From Blastocladiella britannica (taxonomy: Eukaryota > Blastocladiomycota > Blastocladiomycetes > Blastocladiales > Blastocladiaceae): 16,295 bases of DNA. The number at the start of each line of letters is the position of its first letter. Position 1 is the first letter of the stretch. Below the pieces are notes generated by a model. It worked only from the letters and a program-made list of their open reading frames with translations. It did no database searches and had not been told where the DNA came from. Below, one piece after another: positions 9,084-16,295 of this stretch. A program made the position numbers and the translations under genes. The stretch covers positions 1 through 16,295 of the forward strand of contig MU624950.1 in assembly GCA_025349905.2 (NCBI GenBank), given 5' to 3'.

Positions 9084-11015
9084 ATGGATCGAATGATTGA
9101 AGATGTCGCCAACCCCATCTGCGCCTGGGCCGCCGGCGCCGCGTCCTCGCCCGAAGAAGCACTCGCGATCATGGCTGTGCTGCCGCAAAACGAAAACGAC
9201 GCGTTACTTGCCGCAGTCCTCTCGCGTGGATTTCTCGAACATCATCCCAGGCTCGCCGTCAAACATGGCCACGCACACCTGCTGCCGCTCTACCCGCACC
9301 ACATTCTGCTGCACACCCTGCAAGCAACGCTCGAGACTGCCGCTACCTGCGGAGATTTGGCTGCGTTCCAAACGCTGTGGCAGATCGCGGGACCGATGAC
9401 AACAACGACGCTTGCTGGTGGACGCTTGGTTTGGCTCAACCACTTGAGCTCCAATTTTTTGGACAAGGCCATTCAGCATGGTAACATATCGGTGCTGACC
9501 TGGCTCACGGAGGCAGCTGCCACTGCCCATATCCCTATTTCGTGGTCCCATCAACTTGGCGCCTGGAACATTGCAGCAGAGGCTGGACACATTGCAGTCG
9601 TAGTTTGGGGGATCGATCATGGATATATCACGAATCTCGGCGCTCGCCAGGCCCTGCTCTCGGCTTGTAATGATGACACGACAGTGCTCGAGTGGTGGAT
9701 CGCGTCGCAGCCCAGCACCGAGGACGCCATGGTAGCTCTCAACGACACCCGCCTCCTTGAATCGGTGTCGAGCAGTGGCGCCGGTGCAATCAAGTCCCTT
9801 GATTGGTGGTGGGTGCACGTCGCCCACAGCTCCGAGCAGCCGAATCCCAGGGCATTTGTACGCATGATGGGCAACGTGCTGTGCCGCAGCTCGATTGAGG
9901 TGGTTGAGTGGTGGTGGACACGGTTTCTGGCGCACCGCACGCCCGAGCATAAGTTTGGTCCCATTCGCACCATCGACGCCATTCACGCCCGCAGCAGCGT
10001 GCAAGTCGTGCACTGGCTGTGGGACCACTCACACGAACGAGGGGCGCACTGGGATCCCGATCTCGGCGCGTTTTCATTCCCACCTGACTGGCACGATATG
10101 TCCCTCCAGGCTGACTTCGCGCACCTCTCGCACTCGAGTTTGTCGATGGTCCATTGGGTCGTGCAAACTTGTTTGGCCCTGGACCAGAAACTGGTGGTGG
10201 CGCAGAGCTTTACCAGCTTGTGCGCACGCGGTGGACACGTTGACCTGTTGGATTACGCGCTGCGTCAAGGCCACCCGCTTGTGGTGGAATGGACCCACGA
10301 TATCCTGACCGCCGCCATTCAAGGCGGGCACCTGTCGGTTCGCGAGTGGTGGGAGCGCCATAGGGACGGGCTCTCTCAGCAAGACCTCGACTGTTCGACC
10401 CAGCTCGCGATTGCCGCCCACACTGACGCAGTGGACGTGGTTCAGTGGCACGCCAACCGATTTCCAACATCCAAGCGCGACTGGCAACACGTGTGCATTG
10501 AGGCGCTGCGGTACAATGCGCGGCGCACGCAACATTGGTTACTCGAGCATGTGCACCTAGTTCTTGCTTCCCCTCCCGACCATGAGGACCATGGGAAGGA
10601 CGAACATGAGGGCGATGACGAGCACCGCCGGTTTTTGGGCGATTGCATGGACGATTTGGACCGAGCGTTGCCATTCACCCTTGATTTCTTTGCCGCCATT
10701 GCCCCCGATGTACCCATCCCTCCATCCCCTCCCCTCCCCATTTACAGATCGCTGACGGTGCTGTTGTGGTATTGCACGCGCCATAGCCTCGCGATCGCGG
10801 CCCTGATGCTGTTACCACCCATCATCTGGTCCATGCTGTTGCTGGACAATAACTCGGTCATGTTGGAGTGGTGGCTCCAGGCGCACCTGGATGCGGGTCA
10901 CCGGCTGGTGCTGGAGGAAGTGGGCGAGCTGAATATCGTTTACGAGGACTGCGAAGCGTCGCTGGGGTGGGTGCACGATGTGTCGGTCACGCGCGGGATT
11001 CCGGTGTATGTGTAG
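9084..11015 (+). CDS. W-rich ankyrin-like repeat protein, 643 residues
   Basis: Intronless frame; the ATG at 9084 (AAAATGGATCG) is the first in frame, the open frame upstream having no ATG. The protein has irregular helical repeats in which a G-H-[LIV]-x-V pattern is followed by Trp pairs: VLEWW (201-205), LDWWW (239-243), VEWWW (274-278), VHWLW (309-313), GGHVDLLDYAL (383-393), GGHLSVREWW (414-423), VVQW (452-455), MLEWW (593-597). This resembles degenerate ankyrin units with W-W replacing the usual second-helix positions. Ankyrin-type solenoids bind proteins; no enzyme domain, signal peptide or reliable membrane anchor is seen, although about 555-585 is hydrophobic. An acidic/His-rich insert lies at about 498-515. 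A pyrimidine tract and TTTACAG at 10712-10747 mimic an intron end, but no matching donor keeps the frame well. The start of each unit cannot be set by eye. Confidence 0.75.
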   Translation: MDRMIEDVANPICAWAAGAASSPEEALAIMAVLPQNENDALLAAVLSRGFLEHHPRLAVKHGHAHLLPLYPHHILLHTLQATLETAATCGDLAAFQTLWQIAGPMTTTTLAGGRLVWLNHLSSNFLDKAIQHGNISVLTWLTEAAATAHIPISWSHQLGAWNIAAEAGHIAVVVWGIDHGYITNLGARQALLSACNDDTTVLEWWIASQPSTEDAMVALNDTRLLESVSSSGAGAIKSLDWWWVHVAHSSEQPNPRAFVRMMGNVLCRSSIEVVEWWWTRFLAHRTPEHKFGPIRTIDAIHARSSVQVVHWLWDHSHERGAHWDPDLGAFSFPPDWHDMSLQADFAHLSHSSLSMVHWVVQTCLALDQKLVVAQSFTSLCARGGHVDLLDYALRQGHPLVVEWTHDILTAAIQGGHLSVREWWERHRDGLSQQDLDCSTQLAIAAHTDAVDVVQWHANRFPTSKRDWQHVCIEALRYNARRTQHWLLEHVHLVLASPPDHEDHGKDEHEGDDEHRRFLGDCMDDLDRALPFTLDFFAAIAPDVPIPPSPPLPIYRSLTVLLWYCTRHSLAIAALMLLPPIIWSMLLLDNNSVMLEWWLQAHLDAGHRLVLEEVGELNIVYEDCEASLGWVHDVSVTRGIPVYV

Positions 11016-11295
11016 TCTGAGGGCGGGGTTGAGGTGTATACCGCTCCGTTGCTGCGCAAGGACGTTTGATCCTGTTAAATCAAGAGTTTTTTTTATAAGA
11101 AATTCATCTTCAGCCAGCGATGAGCGCTCGCTTTGGACTCCAAGTGCGAAGAATTGTATATTGAACTAATCCTAAAGACTCGACACCTGCCCCTCGCACC
11201 GCGAGCAAGGCGAGTCGCTGCCATGCGTCGACGGACTCTTCTTGTACTCAGGACACGTACTCGCGATCGCATCACGATCCGCCGCCCAAACTCTT
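11016..11295. other. Intergenic gap between convergent gene and pseudogene
   Basis: This 280-bp gap lies between the stop of the ankyrin-like gene (plus) and the last reading frame of the broken F-box gene (minus). It contains a T run at about 11087-11094. One minus-strand frame stays open through it with basic residues and could be an extended C-terminus of the broken gene in another frame, but nothing conserved is visible. Confidence 0.35.
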
Positions 11296-13139
11296 TCAAC
11301 GGCCCCATATCCGGCCATTCCGGATCATCGATTCGACCATGGCGATCATGAGCCGCAGGTTCGCCTTGATGAATAACGACTGGCCAGGCGGCGACGATTG
11401 GAGGGCATCGATCTTGGCCGCCATGGCAGCAGTGGAACCATTCCATTTTGGGAAATTGGCCAAGATCAAGCGCATGTCTTCGCTGGTAACGGGTTCGCCA
11501 CTTTCGATACGGAGTTAAAGGTATTGGGTGCACCATTGTCGAGTGGGAGCCGCACCCATGCCCTTGAAGATTTCCGGAAAACAAAAACACAAACTGATAA
11601 TGTCCTCTGAGAGAGAGGATACTTGCCAGTGCGCGGCGACAGGTAACAGGTCCCAGGTCCGATCCCACCCACCCGCTGCGGCAAGTGCGGACGCGCACTG
11701 GGTGACCACGTTGCCAGGAGTATTCGAATAAACCCCCGTCGTAAATGCGGTTGCGAGCCGTTCCATGCTGCCCGCCGCTTGACTTCAGCGTCAGGTGAAG
11801 CGACAGCTCGGGCGTATATCGCTGGAATATCCACTTGCTCGAACAGCACGCTGGCCACCATCGTATTCGAGGTTTCCAGTAGCAAGAGACCAACCATGCG
11901 CGCGAGCTCAACGACGTTGGCGGTTGGGTGACGACAAAGAGCCACCGCTGCATTTGCAACGTCAAGGGCAATCGTGGCAGTCATGCCCCGAGCGCCGGCA
12001 CGTTTGTAGAGAGTCCCACCGCAGTCACAGCACCATTCAAGTCGTAATCGGGCGAGAGTTTTCGGCAATACGTTGCAATGTTTTTTGAGAAAGTCCGAGC
12101 GGGCAATGTCGCGCCAATATCCAGGTCGAGCGGCAATAAAGCGCGCTGCTACGCGCCACAAGAGCTGAATGGTTTCTCCTTTGGATGCAGCGGCAGCAGC
12201 CAGCGCTTGCACCAGACCAGAAGCAACACTAGGGTAAGCAAGCGCTCTTGAGGGAGAGATGTAGTCGGCAATCACGAGGTCCAGGAAACTTGCGCCATAA
12301 CTGGCAACGGCCAAATCGCTGCTGCGGACGTGGGTCATGATCCAGGAAAGGCCGCCGAGGGGAGTGACCAGCAGCTCAGATGATTCCTTAACGCCTATGA
12401 GCAGGGTGGCGAGGGGCAAGATTAAAGCTTTAGGAGAACAGAAGGACCATACCTTCCTCGGGAGGAAATCGCCCACATCGTAAGAGCCGACCAAGGGCAG
12501 CTCCGTTGGCGTCCGCGCAGCGTCGAGCGCGCCTCGGACCCAGTTATTGCCTGTCCGGCCCAAAAGCCGTCCGCAGTGTCGGCCCGCATGGCCTCGAGGC
12601 TTTTGTTCTTCACGGCGCCAAAATTCATCATGGTGACATATATTTCATACGCATAGCCGTCGCCGTCGCCGGCAACGATGTCCATGACCCAGCCAGGACC
12701 GACCAGGCCAATCAGGGAGACCAAATGCAATGCTAGGGGCGGCGACACTTTGAAAACGTCGTGCAGCAGCTCGATATAATCATCGCTCCCGAGGTTAGTA
12801 TTCGTCAGGATTCAAAAAGTCGCAAATGATTTGCAGGAGCGCCTAGCCGGAGCGCGTAGCGGCGATTACGGTGAGGCCGGCACAAGAGGCGGAGCACCAC
12901 CGAGCAGACGACCTTGCTCGGGTCTATTTTGTCTGGTTCCTCGTAGAAAGTAAAGCGGGCGCTCCTGGCCTTGCCACTGCCAACAATATCGATGATAGCG
13001 CGTGTGGTGAGGTCGTGTTTGAGGATGATGGGAGTCAACTTGACCAGGCAGCGCGAGGTGACGCGAAGCGCCAGTATGGCCGAGAGGTCCAGATGCGTCG
13101 ATACGCGACCAAGAGTTCGTTTGGGAGCAGTTTACCCAT
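11296..13139 (-). pseudogene. Broken F-box / armadillo-like repeat gene
   Basis: Read from ATG at 13139 on the minus strand. MGKLLPNELLV continues, after a one-base loss near 13107, as RVSTHLDLSAILALRVTSRC: a typical F-box (about 30 residues), the Skp1-binding element of SCF ubiquitin ligases. After it come Leu/Ala-rich helices of armadillo/HEAT type, such as LLHDVFKVSPPLALHLVSLI and LDVANAAVALCRHPTANVVE. The protein-like reading jumps frame again near 12842, 12799, 12563 (a T run one base short) and 11767, and meets an in-frame TAA at 11515-11517, beyond which 72 protein-like codons continue to 11296. A TACTAAC branch-point-like site at about 12801-12795 means one intron (about 12883-12786) could explain two of these jumps; an intron at 12452-12395 with GTATGG is also possible but out of phase. 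The remaining breaks lie inside continuous helices, so decay or assembly errors are likely. Role of the intact ancestor unknown beyond F-box substrate recruitment. Confidence 0.6.
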
Positions 13140-13568
13140 CTAGATGTTGACTCTGAAGGAGCTGTTGACGGCAGCCAGATACAGCAGGATTAAACTCCTC
13201 TTTACTCTTAAGCGCGACGGCCGCCAGGCAACTGGGAACGGTGCTGTCCCTTGTTATTTTTCTGAATCCGCTTCTTATTGCTACTCTGCTTCTGGATCTG
13301 CTTGGTCGTCGGGGGAAGCAATAGGCAGCTGCGACACCATCCACTGCGGCGCCGACTGCGCATCAAACAGTCAAAGCGCCCGAGAAGAATGCATGACTGA
13401 GAGGATCACGGATCAAGGATCAGGCTTTCTCGCACTCTTTTTTCACTGGTTCATAAATGACTTCGGCGGCCACGCACAGCCTCCTCGTCCAATTCCGCCT
13501 ATACCCGCTCCCGATGCTATTCGACCAAGGTGAGGTGATTATCCAGCAGCTCTTTCAGGCCAGCAACA
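13140..13568. other. Intergenic region between divergent broken gene and ankyrin-like gene
   Basis: This stretch separates the ATG of the minus-strand F-box pseudogene from the first recognisable fragment of the plus-strand ankyrin-like gene. Both promoters should lie here. The frames through it are not repeat-like, though one plus frame from 13457 (MTSAATHSLLVQFRLYPLPM) has some helical character and may be an N-terminal remnant of the downstream gene. A possible donor GTGAGG lies at about 13532. Confidence 0.35.
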
Positions 13569-13890
13569 ATGACGGTACATCACATCTCTTGTTATGGTCG
13601 ACTGGCTCTGGGACCAGGGGCTCGCGGTCGAACCGACTGGCGCTGGTATGCACCGGATATTACAGCGTTCATGCTCATCCCAGTGCGGGTCCTGCCGGCG
13701 ATTCACGCGTGGGCCATTGTCAAAGGAATCGTCCTGGTCCGTGCATTAAGAGCGCCCGATCCGCTTCTTGTTGCACTCAGAGCCTCGGACCTGACGGCAG
13801 CGACCGCGATCTACGACGAAAGGATCTCGGGCACACCGTCCGTCCAGTTCACCGGCAATCTCGTCAAGTAGGCATGGGGACGTGCGCGTA
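13569..13890 (+). pseudogene. Degraded 5' part of the second W-rich ankyrin-like gene
   Basis: Fragments of the repeat family appear in shifted frames. One frame reads MVDWLWDQGLAVEPTGAG from 13594, an obvious W-L-W unit, then loses sense. Another frame, open to 13871, reads ASDLTAATAIYDERISGT and SVQFTGNLVK and then hits TAG at 13869-13871. The third frame picks up at once as HGDVRVMDWVWTR, the next unit. The jump at 13869-13876 falls in the short linker where the family expects G-H-x-V, so a small deletion is the simple reading. An unrecognised short intron is the alternative. Which frame was original over 13640-13760 I cannot tell. Confidence 0.45.
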
Positions 13891-14835
13891 ATGGACTGGG
13901 TGTGGACACGCGCCCACCTCCGGCGCTGGGACTCGAAAACGCACGCCACGATGGCACTTGCGAGCGGGCACCCAGAGTTGCTCGCGTGGTGGTGGCAGCG
14001 GTACCTTGAGCTCCGCGATAACAACACCAATTCAACGGTCGGGTTCACGGCCACCGATGGAATCAGCGCGGCAGTGTCGGGCATTTTTTCCCCGCTCACG
14101 TCGGTGCAGTGGTTGTGGGACATGTCGCACGCGCACCCGGCCGACTTTGCGTGCGACTGGGACGCGGTGCTTGTGCATGGAATCGCCGTGTTTAGCACCA
14201 GGCGCCCCTTTGATCTAGAAGTGCTCGAATGGTGGTACGCAAGGATCCAGGAGCGCGGGATCAAACTCAAGTGGCCGCGTGCGCGCTGTGTACAAAGCGT
14301 CCAGCACGAGCAGCTCGATGTCCTCGAGTGGCTCTGGAACCGCCGCGACACCATTGCCATCGACTGGGACCCGTACATGATCCGCTTTGCGTTCTGGTCC
14401 GCCAATCTCAGCGTCTTGGAGTGGCTCTGGGACCGTCGCGCCGAGTTGGGCGATTCCCCGCAGCTGAAACCCGACTGGAAGATTGATTTCCGCAAGACGG
14501 CGGCCAAAAAGCTGGTCGTCTATCAGTGGTGGGAGTCGCGCACTGGCGAGCGGATCCCGAATTCCGCCCTCTCTGAGAGCGGCCGGGGGCTCTTCTTTGG
14601 CTATCACCCGCCCGCCGTCGCGTGGTGGCTCGCAAAACTCGATGGCATGGACTGCGACCAAACCGAGACGGCAATGTGCGATGTATTGGCACATGTGCAA
14701 TCGCCAGTGGCACTGGAAGTGTTGGCAGAGTACGCTGATCGGCGCGGTATTTATTTTGCCGGGCTCAAACCTCGAAGCACCCAGGATCGCATGGTGCACC
14801 TGTGGTGGTCGGCGTACTTGAGTCAACCTCAATAA
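13891..14835 (+). CDS. Second W-rich ankyrin-like repeat protein (intact 314-residue part)
   Basis: The ATG at 13891 is the first in frame, but the repeat pattern (HGDVRV) starts before it, so the true protein may once have begun further upstream (see the degraded segment). Units ending in Trp pairs recur: MDWVW (1-5), LLAWWW (30-35), VQWLW (72-76), LEVLEWWYARIQERG (109-123), LDVLEWLW (142-149), LSVLEWLW (173-180), VVYQWW (209-214), AVAWW (242-246), VHLWW (302-306). The regular D-[LV]-x-V-L-E-W pattern at 33-36 residue spacing is clearer than in the 9084-11015 gene and links the two as paralogues. No signal peptide, membrane segment or other domain is visible. The stop codon overlaps an AATAAA hexamer. 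Confidence 0.65.
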   Translation: MDWVWTRAHLRRWDSKTHATMALASGHPELLAWWWQRYLELRDNNTNSTVGFTATDGISAAVSGIFSPLTSVQWLWDMSHAHPADFACDWDAVLVHGIAVFSTRRPFDLEVLEWWYARIQERGIKLKWPRARCVQSVQHEQLDVLEWLWNRRDTIAIDWDPYMIRFAFWSANLSVLEWLWDRRAELGDSPQLKPDWKIDFRKTAAKKLVVYQWWESRTGERIPNSALSESGRGLFFGYHPPAVAWWLAKLDGMDCDQTETAMCDVLAHVQSPVALEVLAEYADRRGIYFAGLKPRSTQDRMVHLWWSAYLSQPQ

Positions 14836-14836
14836 A
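14831..14836 (+). terminator. AATAAA overlapping the stop codon of the ankyrin-like gene
   Basis: The hexamer spans the TAA stop of the second ankyrin-like gene and is followed by a T-rich stretch (CTCTTTTTTATATCTTGG). It could serve as a poly(A) signal, though its overlap with the stop is unusual and may be chance. Confidence 0.3.
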
Positions 14837-15110
14837 ATGAACCCCTCTTTTTTATATCTTGGCTTTTTGGTTTTCTGATCCAGGGACTCGATTCCCATCA
14901 GGTCCCGAGTTCACACCGCAAACTTTTGGAGCAGTGTGGGAAGAGACGGTGTATGAACCGCACTTGCCCTTTTCGTTTACTTTGACCGCAGACAATCCAG
15001 TTTGCGGTTACGTTGGAGTCGCCGGTACAAATAGCGAGCAAGGATCCATCCACAGCACACTACCCAACCAGCACAACAACACCTTCTCGCACACACACAT
15101 ACAAACCACC
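14837..15110. other. Upstream region and 5' leader of the His-rich gene
   Basis: A 274-bp gap. The frame of the downstream gene stays open back to about 14859 but contains no ATG, so it is treated as leader. The last ~60 bp is C/A-rich with ACACACACATACAAACCACC directly before the ATG, as in an unstructured fungal 5' UTR. No TATA box is clear. Confidence 0.4.
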
Positions 15111-15761
15111 ATGTCCACCGCAGTCTTCAACACCATCACCATCCTCGATCCGATCGTCATCGTTGACAACTCGGACGGCAACGACACCATCGTCGCAATC
15201 AACGGCTCCGACGGCAGCCACTACGACCCCAAGGACGGCCAGTACTACCCGCCGCCACCGACCGACGACACCTCGGCGGGGGCATCGGCGGCGCACCCGG
15301 CTGGGCAGCACGCCATGCACGACGGATCGCACCACATGGATCACCACAACGACCACCACGATCACCACGACCACCACGATCACCACGACCACCACGACCA
15401 CCACCACGACCAGTCGCACCACATGTCGGGCCACTCGGTGCACGACGGCGGGGCGACGTACCCGACGTACCCGACGCACCCCGACGACGGCGGCCACTAC
15501 GTGCACCAAGACGACGGGTCCTGGGCCGTCGGCAAGTACGAGGGGCCCGGTACCGGGTTCGACAACGGCCAGTACCATGGCCCCGGTCCGCTCGACCAGT
15601 ACTCGGGCGGGTACCACAACAACCAGGACCACGGGTCGCACGATGTCAGCGGGTACGCGGTGGATCCCAGCGCCGCCCACGTCACCACGTACGACCACGT
15701 GGCGACCACCCACGATACGACCGACTACTCGCACATGGTGATGGTGCACCCAGTGCTGTAA
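15111..15761 (+). CDS. His/Asp-rich low-complexity protein with HHD repeat, 216 residues
   Basis: Intronless; ATG at 15111 is the only in-frame start. Residues 1-32 form a short hydrophobic, beta-prone segment (ITILDPIVIVDNSDGNDTIV) that does not look like a cleavable signal. Residues 33-66 are Gly/Asp/Pro-rich. Residues 67-108 hold 22 His, mostly as tandem H-H-D units (77-100), and 109-216 are Gly/His/Tyr/Asp-rich with repeats such as YPTYPT and PGTGFDNGQYHGPGP. Such His clusters bind Zn, Ni or Cu in other proteins, so metal chelation, storage or pH-sensitive assembly is a reasonable inference; no specific family is recognised. The protein is probably disordered or gel-like. It ends VMVHPVL. 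The complementary frame is a Val-rich shadow. Confidence 0.62.
   Translation: MSTAVFNTITILDPIVIVDNSDGNDTIVAINGSDGSHYDPKDGQYYPPPPTDDTSAGASAAHPAGQHAMHDGSHHMDHHNDHHDHHDHHDHHDHHDHHHDQSHHMSGHSVHDGGATYPTYPTHPDDGGHYVHQDDGSWAVGKYEGPGTGFDNGQYHGPGPLDQYSGGYHNNQDHGSHDVSGYAVDPSAAHVTTYDHVATTHDTTDYSHMVMVHPVL
15339..15410 (+). repeat. Tandem CACCACGAY repeat encoding HHD units
   Basis: Nine-base units CAC-CAC-GAC or CAC-CAC-GAT recur about seven times within the His-rich gene, with one AAC variant near the start and one extra CAC near the end. The GAT/GAC third-base alternation gives a higher-order 18-bp period, suggesting unit duplication. Confidence 0.85.
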
Positions 15762-16295
15762 TAGATGAGTCATTTCCAAATACAAGTCATTCCTGCTTTT
15801 GACTCTAAAATACCCAAAATCCGGATCATTGCCGAGGATGACTTGCATGATAATCTAATGAAGTTTTTTTTTATTGTTCTTCAACCAAATCACAAAGAAG
15901 AGCCAAAATGGGTCTGCCACCACCTCAGTGCGCTTCAGACCACCAACTGCGCCTCGAAACTGGTCGGTCGCATCCCATCCGCGCAATTGGCAAATTCTCC
16001 TAACCAGTTCCAAGTGAACCAGCCTGGTAATGGGTGGATGAATTTCAAAGGAGCGGCAATTCGATTCGATTCAGGCGCATCGCACAAACCCGGACCCAGA
16101 ACCACGCAGTGCCGACTGTTGGGGCCGCGAGTAGCATATCAAGTGCGCAGTACCCTGCATTTGTTGGCTCGCCAAGTTGGCCAGTGACCACCCATCCAAG
16201 GGCATCGCAATGAAGTGCGCCGCATTTTGGCACCCTGCACCGTCGCATCGATTCTGAGGATTTTATTTTCCAGCGACGAGGATCAGGGGTAGCTC
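15762..16295. other. Right-edge region, no supported gene
   Basis: No frame here shows recognisable protein. Two weak signs suggest a plus-strand gene starting here and leaving the window: an ATG at 15908 in good context (GCCAAAATGGG) opening a 31-codon frame, and TTTTATTTTCCAG at 16261-16273, a strong-looking 3' splice acceptor followed by CGACGAGG. No donor joins them convincingly. A T tract lies at about 15864-15871. Confidence 0.35.

Noticed and set aside
10710..10747. Intron ending in a pyrimidine tract and TTTACAG within the ankyrin-like gene
   Set aside because: The nearby donor gives 38 nt, which would break a frame that is repeat-like on both sides; the unspliced frame is open.
15339..15410. 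CRISPR-like short repeats
   Set aside because: The repeat is a 9-bp coding tandem without spacers, inside a protein-coding frame of a eukaryote.
15060..15848. Minus-strand 262-residue open frame with long Val runs
   Set aside because: The Val runs are the complement of the His/Asp codon repeat on the plus strand; composition is not plausible for a protein.

Overview
This is a GC-rich, gene-dense stretch of eukaryotic nuclear DNA, most likely from a zoosporic (chytrid-like) fungus. Evidence for a eukaryote: spliced genes with short introns of about 57-73 nt, 5' splice sites GTACGY, GTGCGK or GTACCT, CTRAC-like branch points, a cytosolic ribosomal protein eL20 gene with a 9-nt first exon, a POT/PTR peptide transporter, and a RABL3-type small-GTPase homologue. 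Two intronless proteins built from degenerate ankyrin-like units ending in W-W or W-L-W suggest Blastocladiomycota (Allomyces/Catenaria relatives), where I recall such families being expanded. That placement is inference from memory, not a search.

Layout. 1-806: no supported gene. 807-1995 (+): secreted, Cys-rich, probably GPI-anchored protein, two exons. 2364-4303 (+): proton-coupled oligopeptide transporter, six exons. 4323-5705 (-): probable mitochondrial TPR protein with one membrane segment (possibly Mgr3-like), convergent with the transporter and 19 bp from its stop. 5763-7328 (-): RABL3-like protein in three exons whose GTP-binding motifs are partly lost. 7407-8409 (+): ribosomal protein eL20, three exons, divergent from the RABL3-like gene across 78 bp. 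8486-8959 (+): DUF952 protein.

From 8960 rightwards the region looks accessory. 9084-11015 (+): a 643-residue W-rich ankyrin-like protein. 11296-13139 (-): an F-box/armadillo-like gene broken by several frameshifts and an in-frame stop. 13569-14835 (+): a second W-rich ankyrin-like gene, intact from 13891 but apparently disrupted at its 5' part. 15111-15761 (+): a 216-residue His/Asp-rich low-complexity protein with an HHD repeat. 15762-16295: no supported gene, possibly the start of a gene running off the right edge.

The left half is mostly housekeeping genes packed tightly, with divergent and convergent pairs that could share promoter or terminator space. The right half looks like birth-and-death turnover of repeat and F-box families. 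I see no defence system, CRISPR array, transposase, rRNA or tRNA. The best leads are the RABL3-like protein with degenerate nucleotide-binding motifs, the decaying F-box/armadillo gene between W-rich ankyrin genes, and the HHD-repeat protein. All exon joins were inferred by eye from splice signals and reading-frame continuity.
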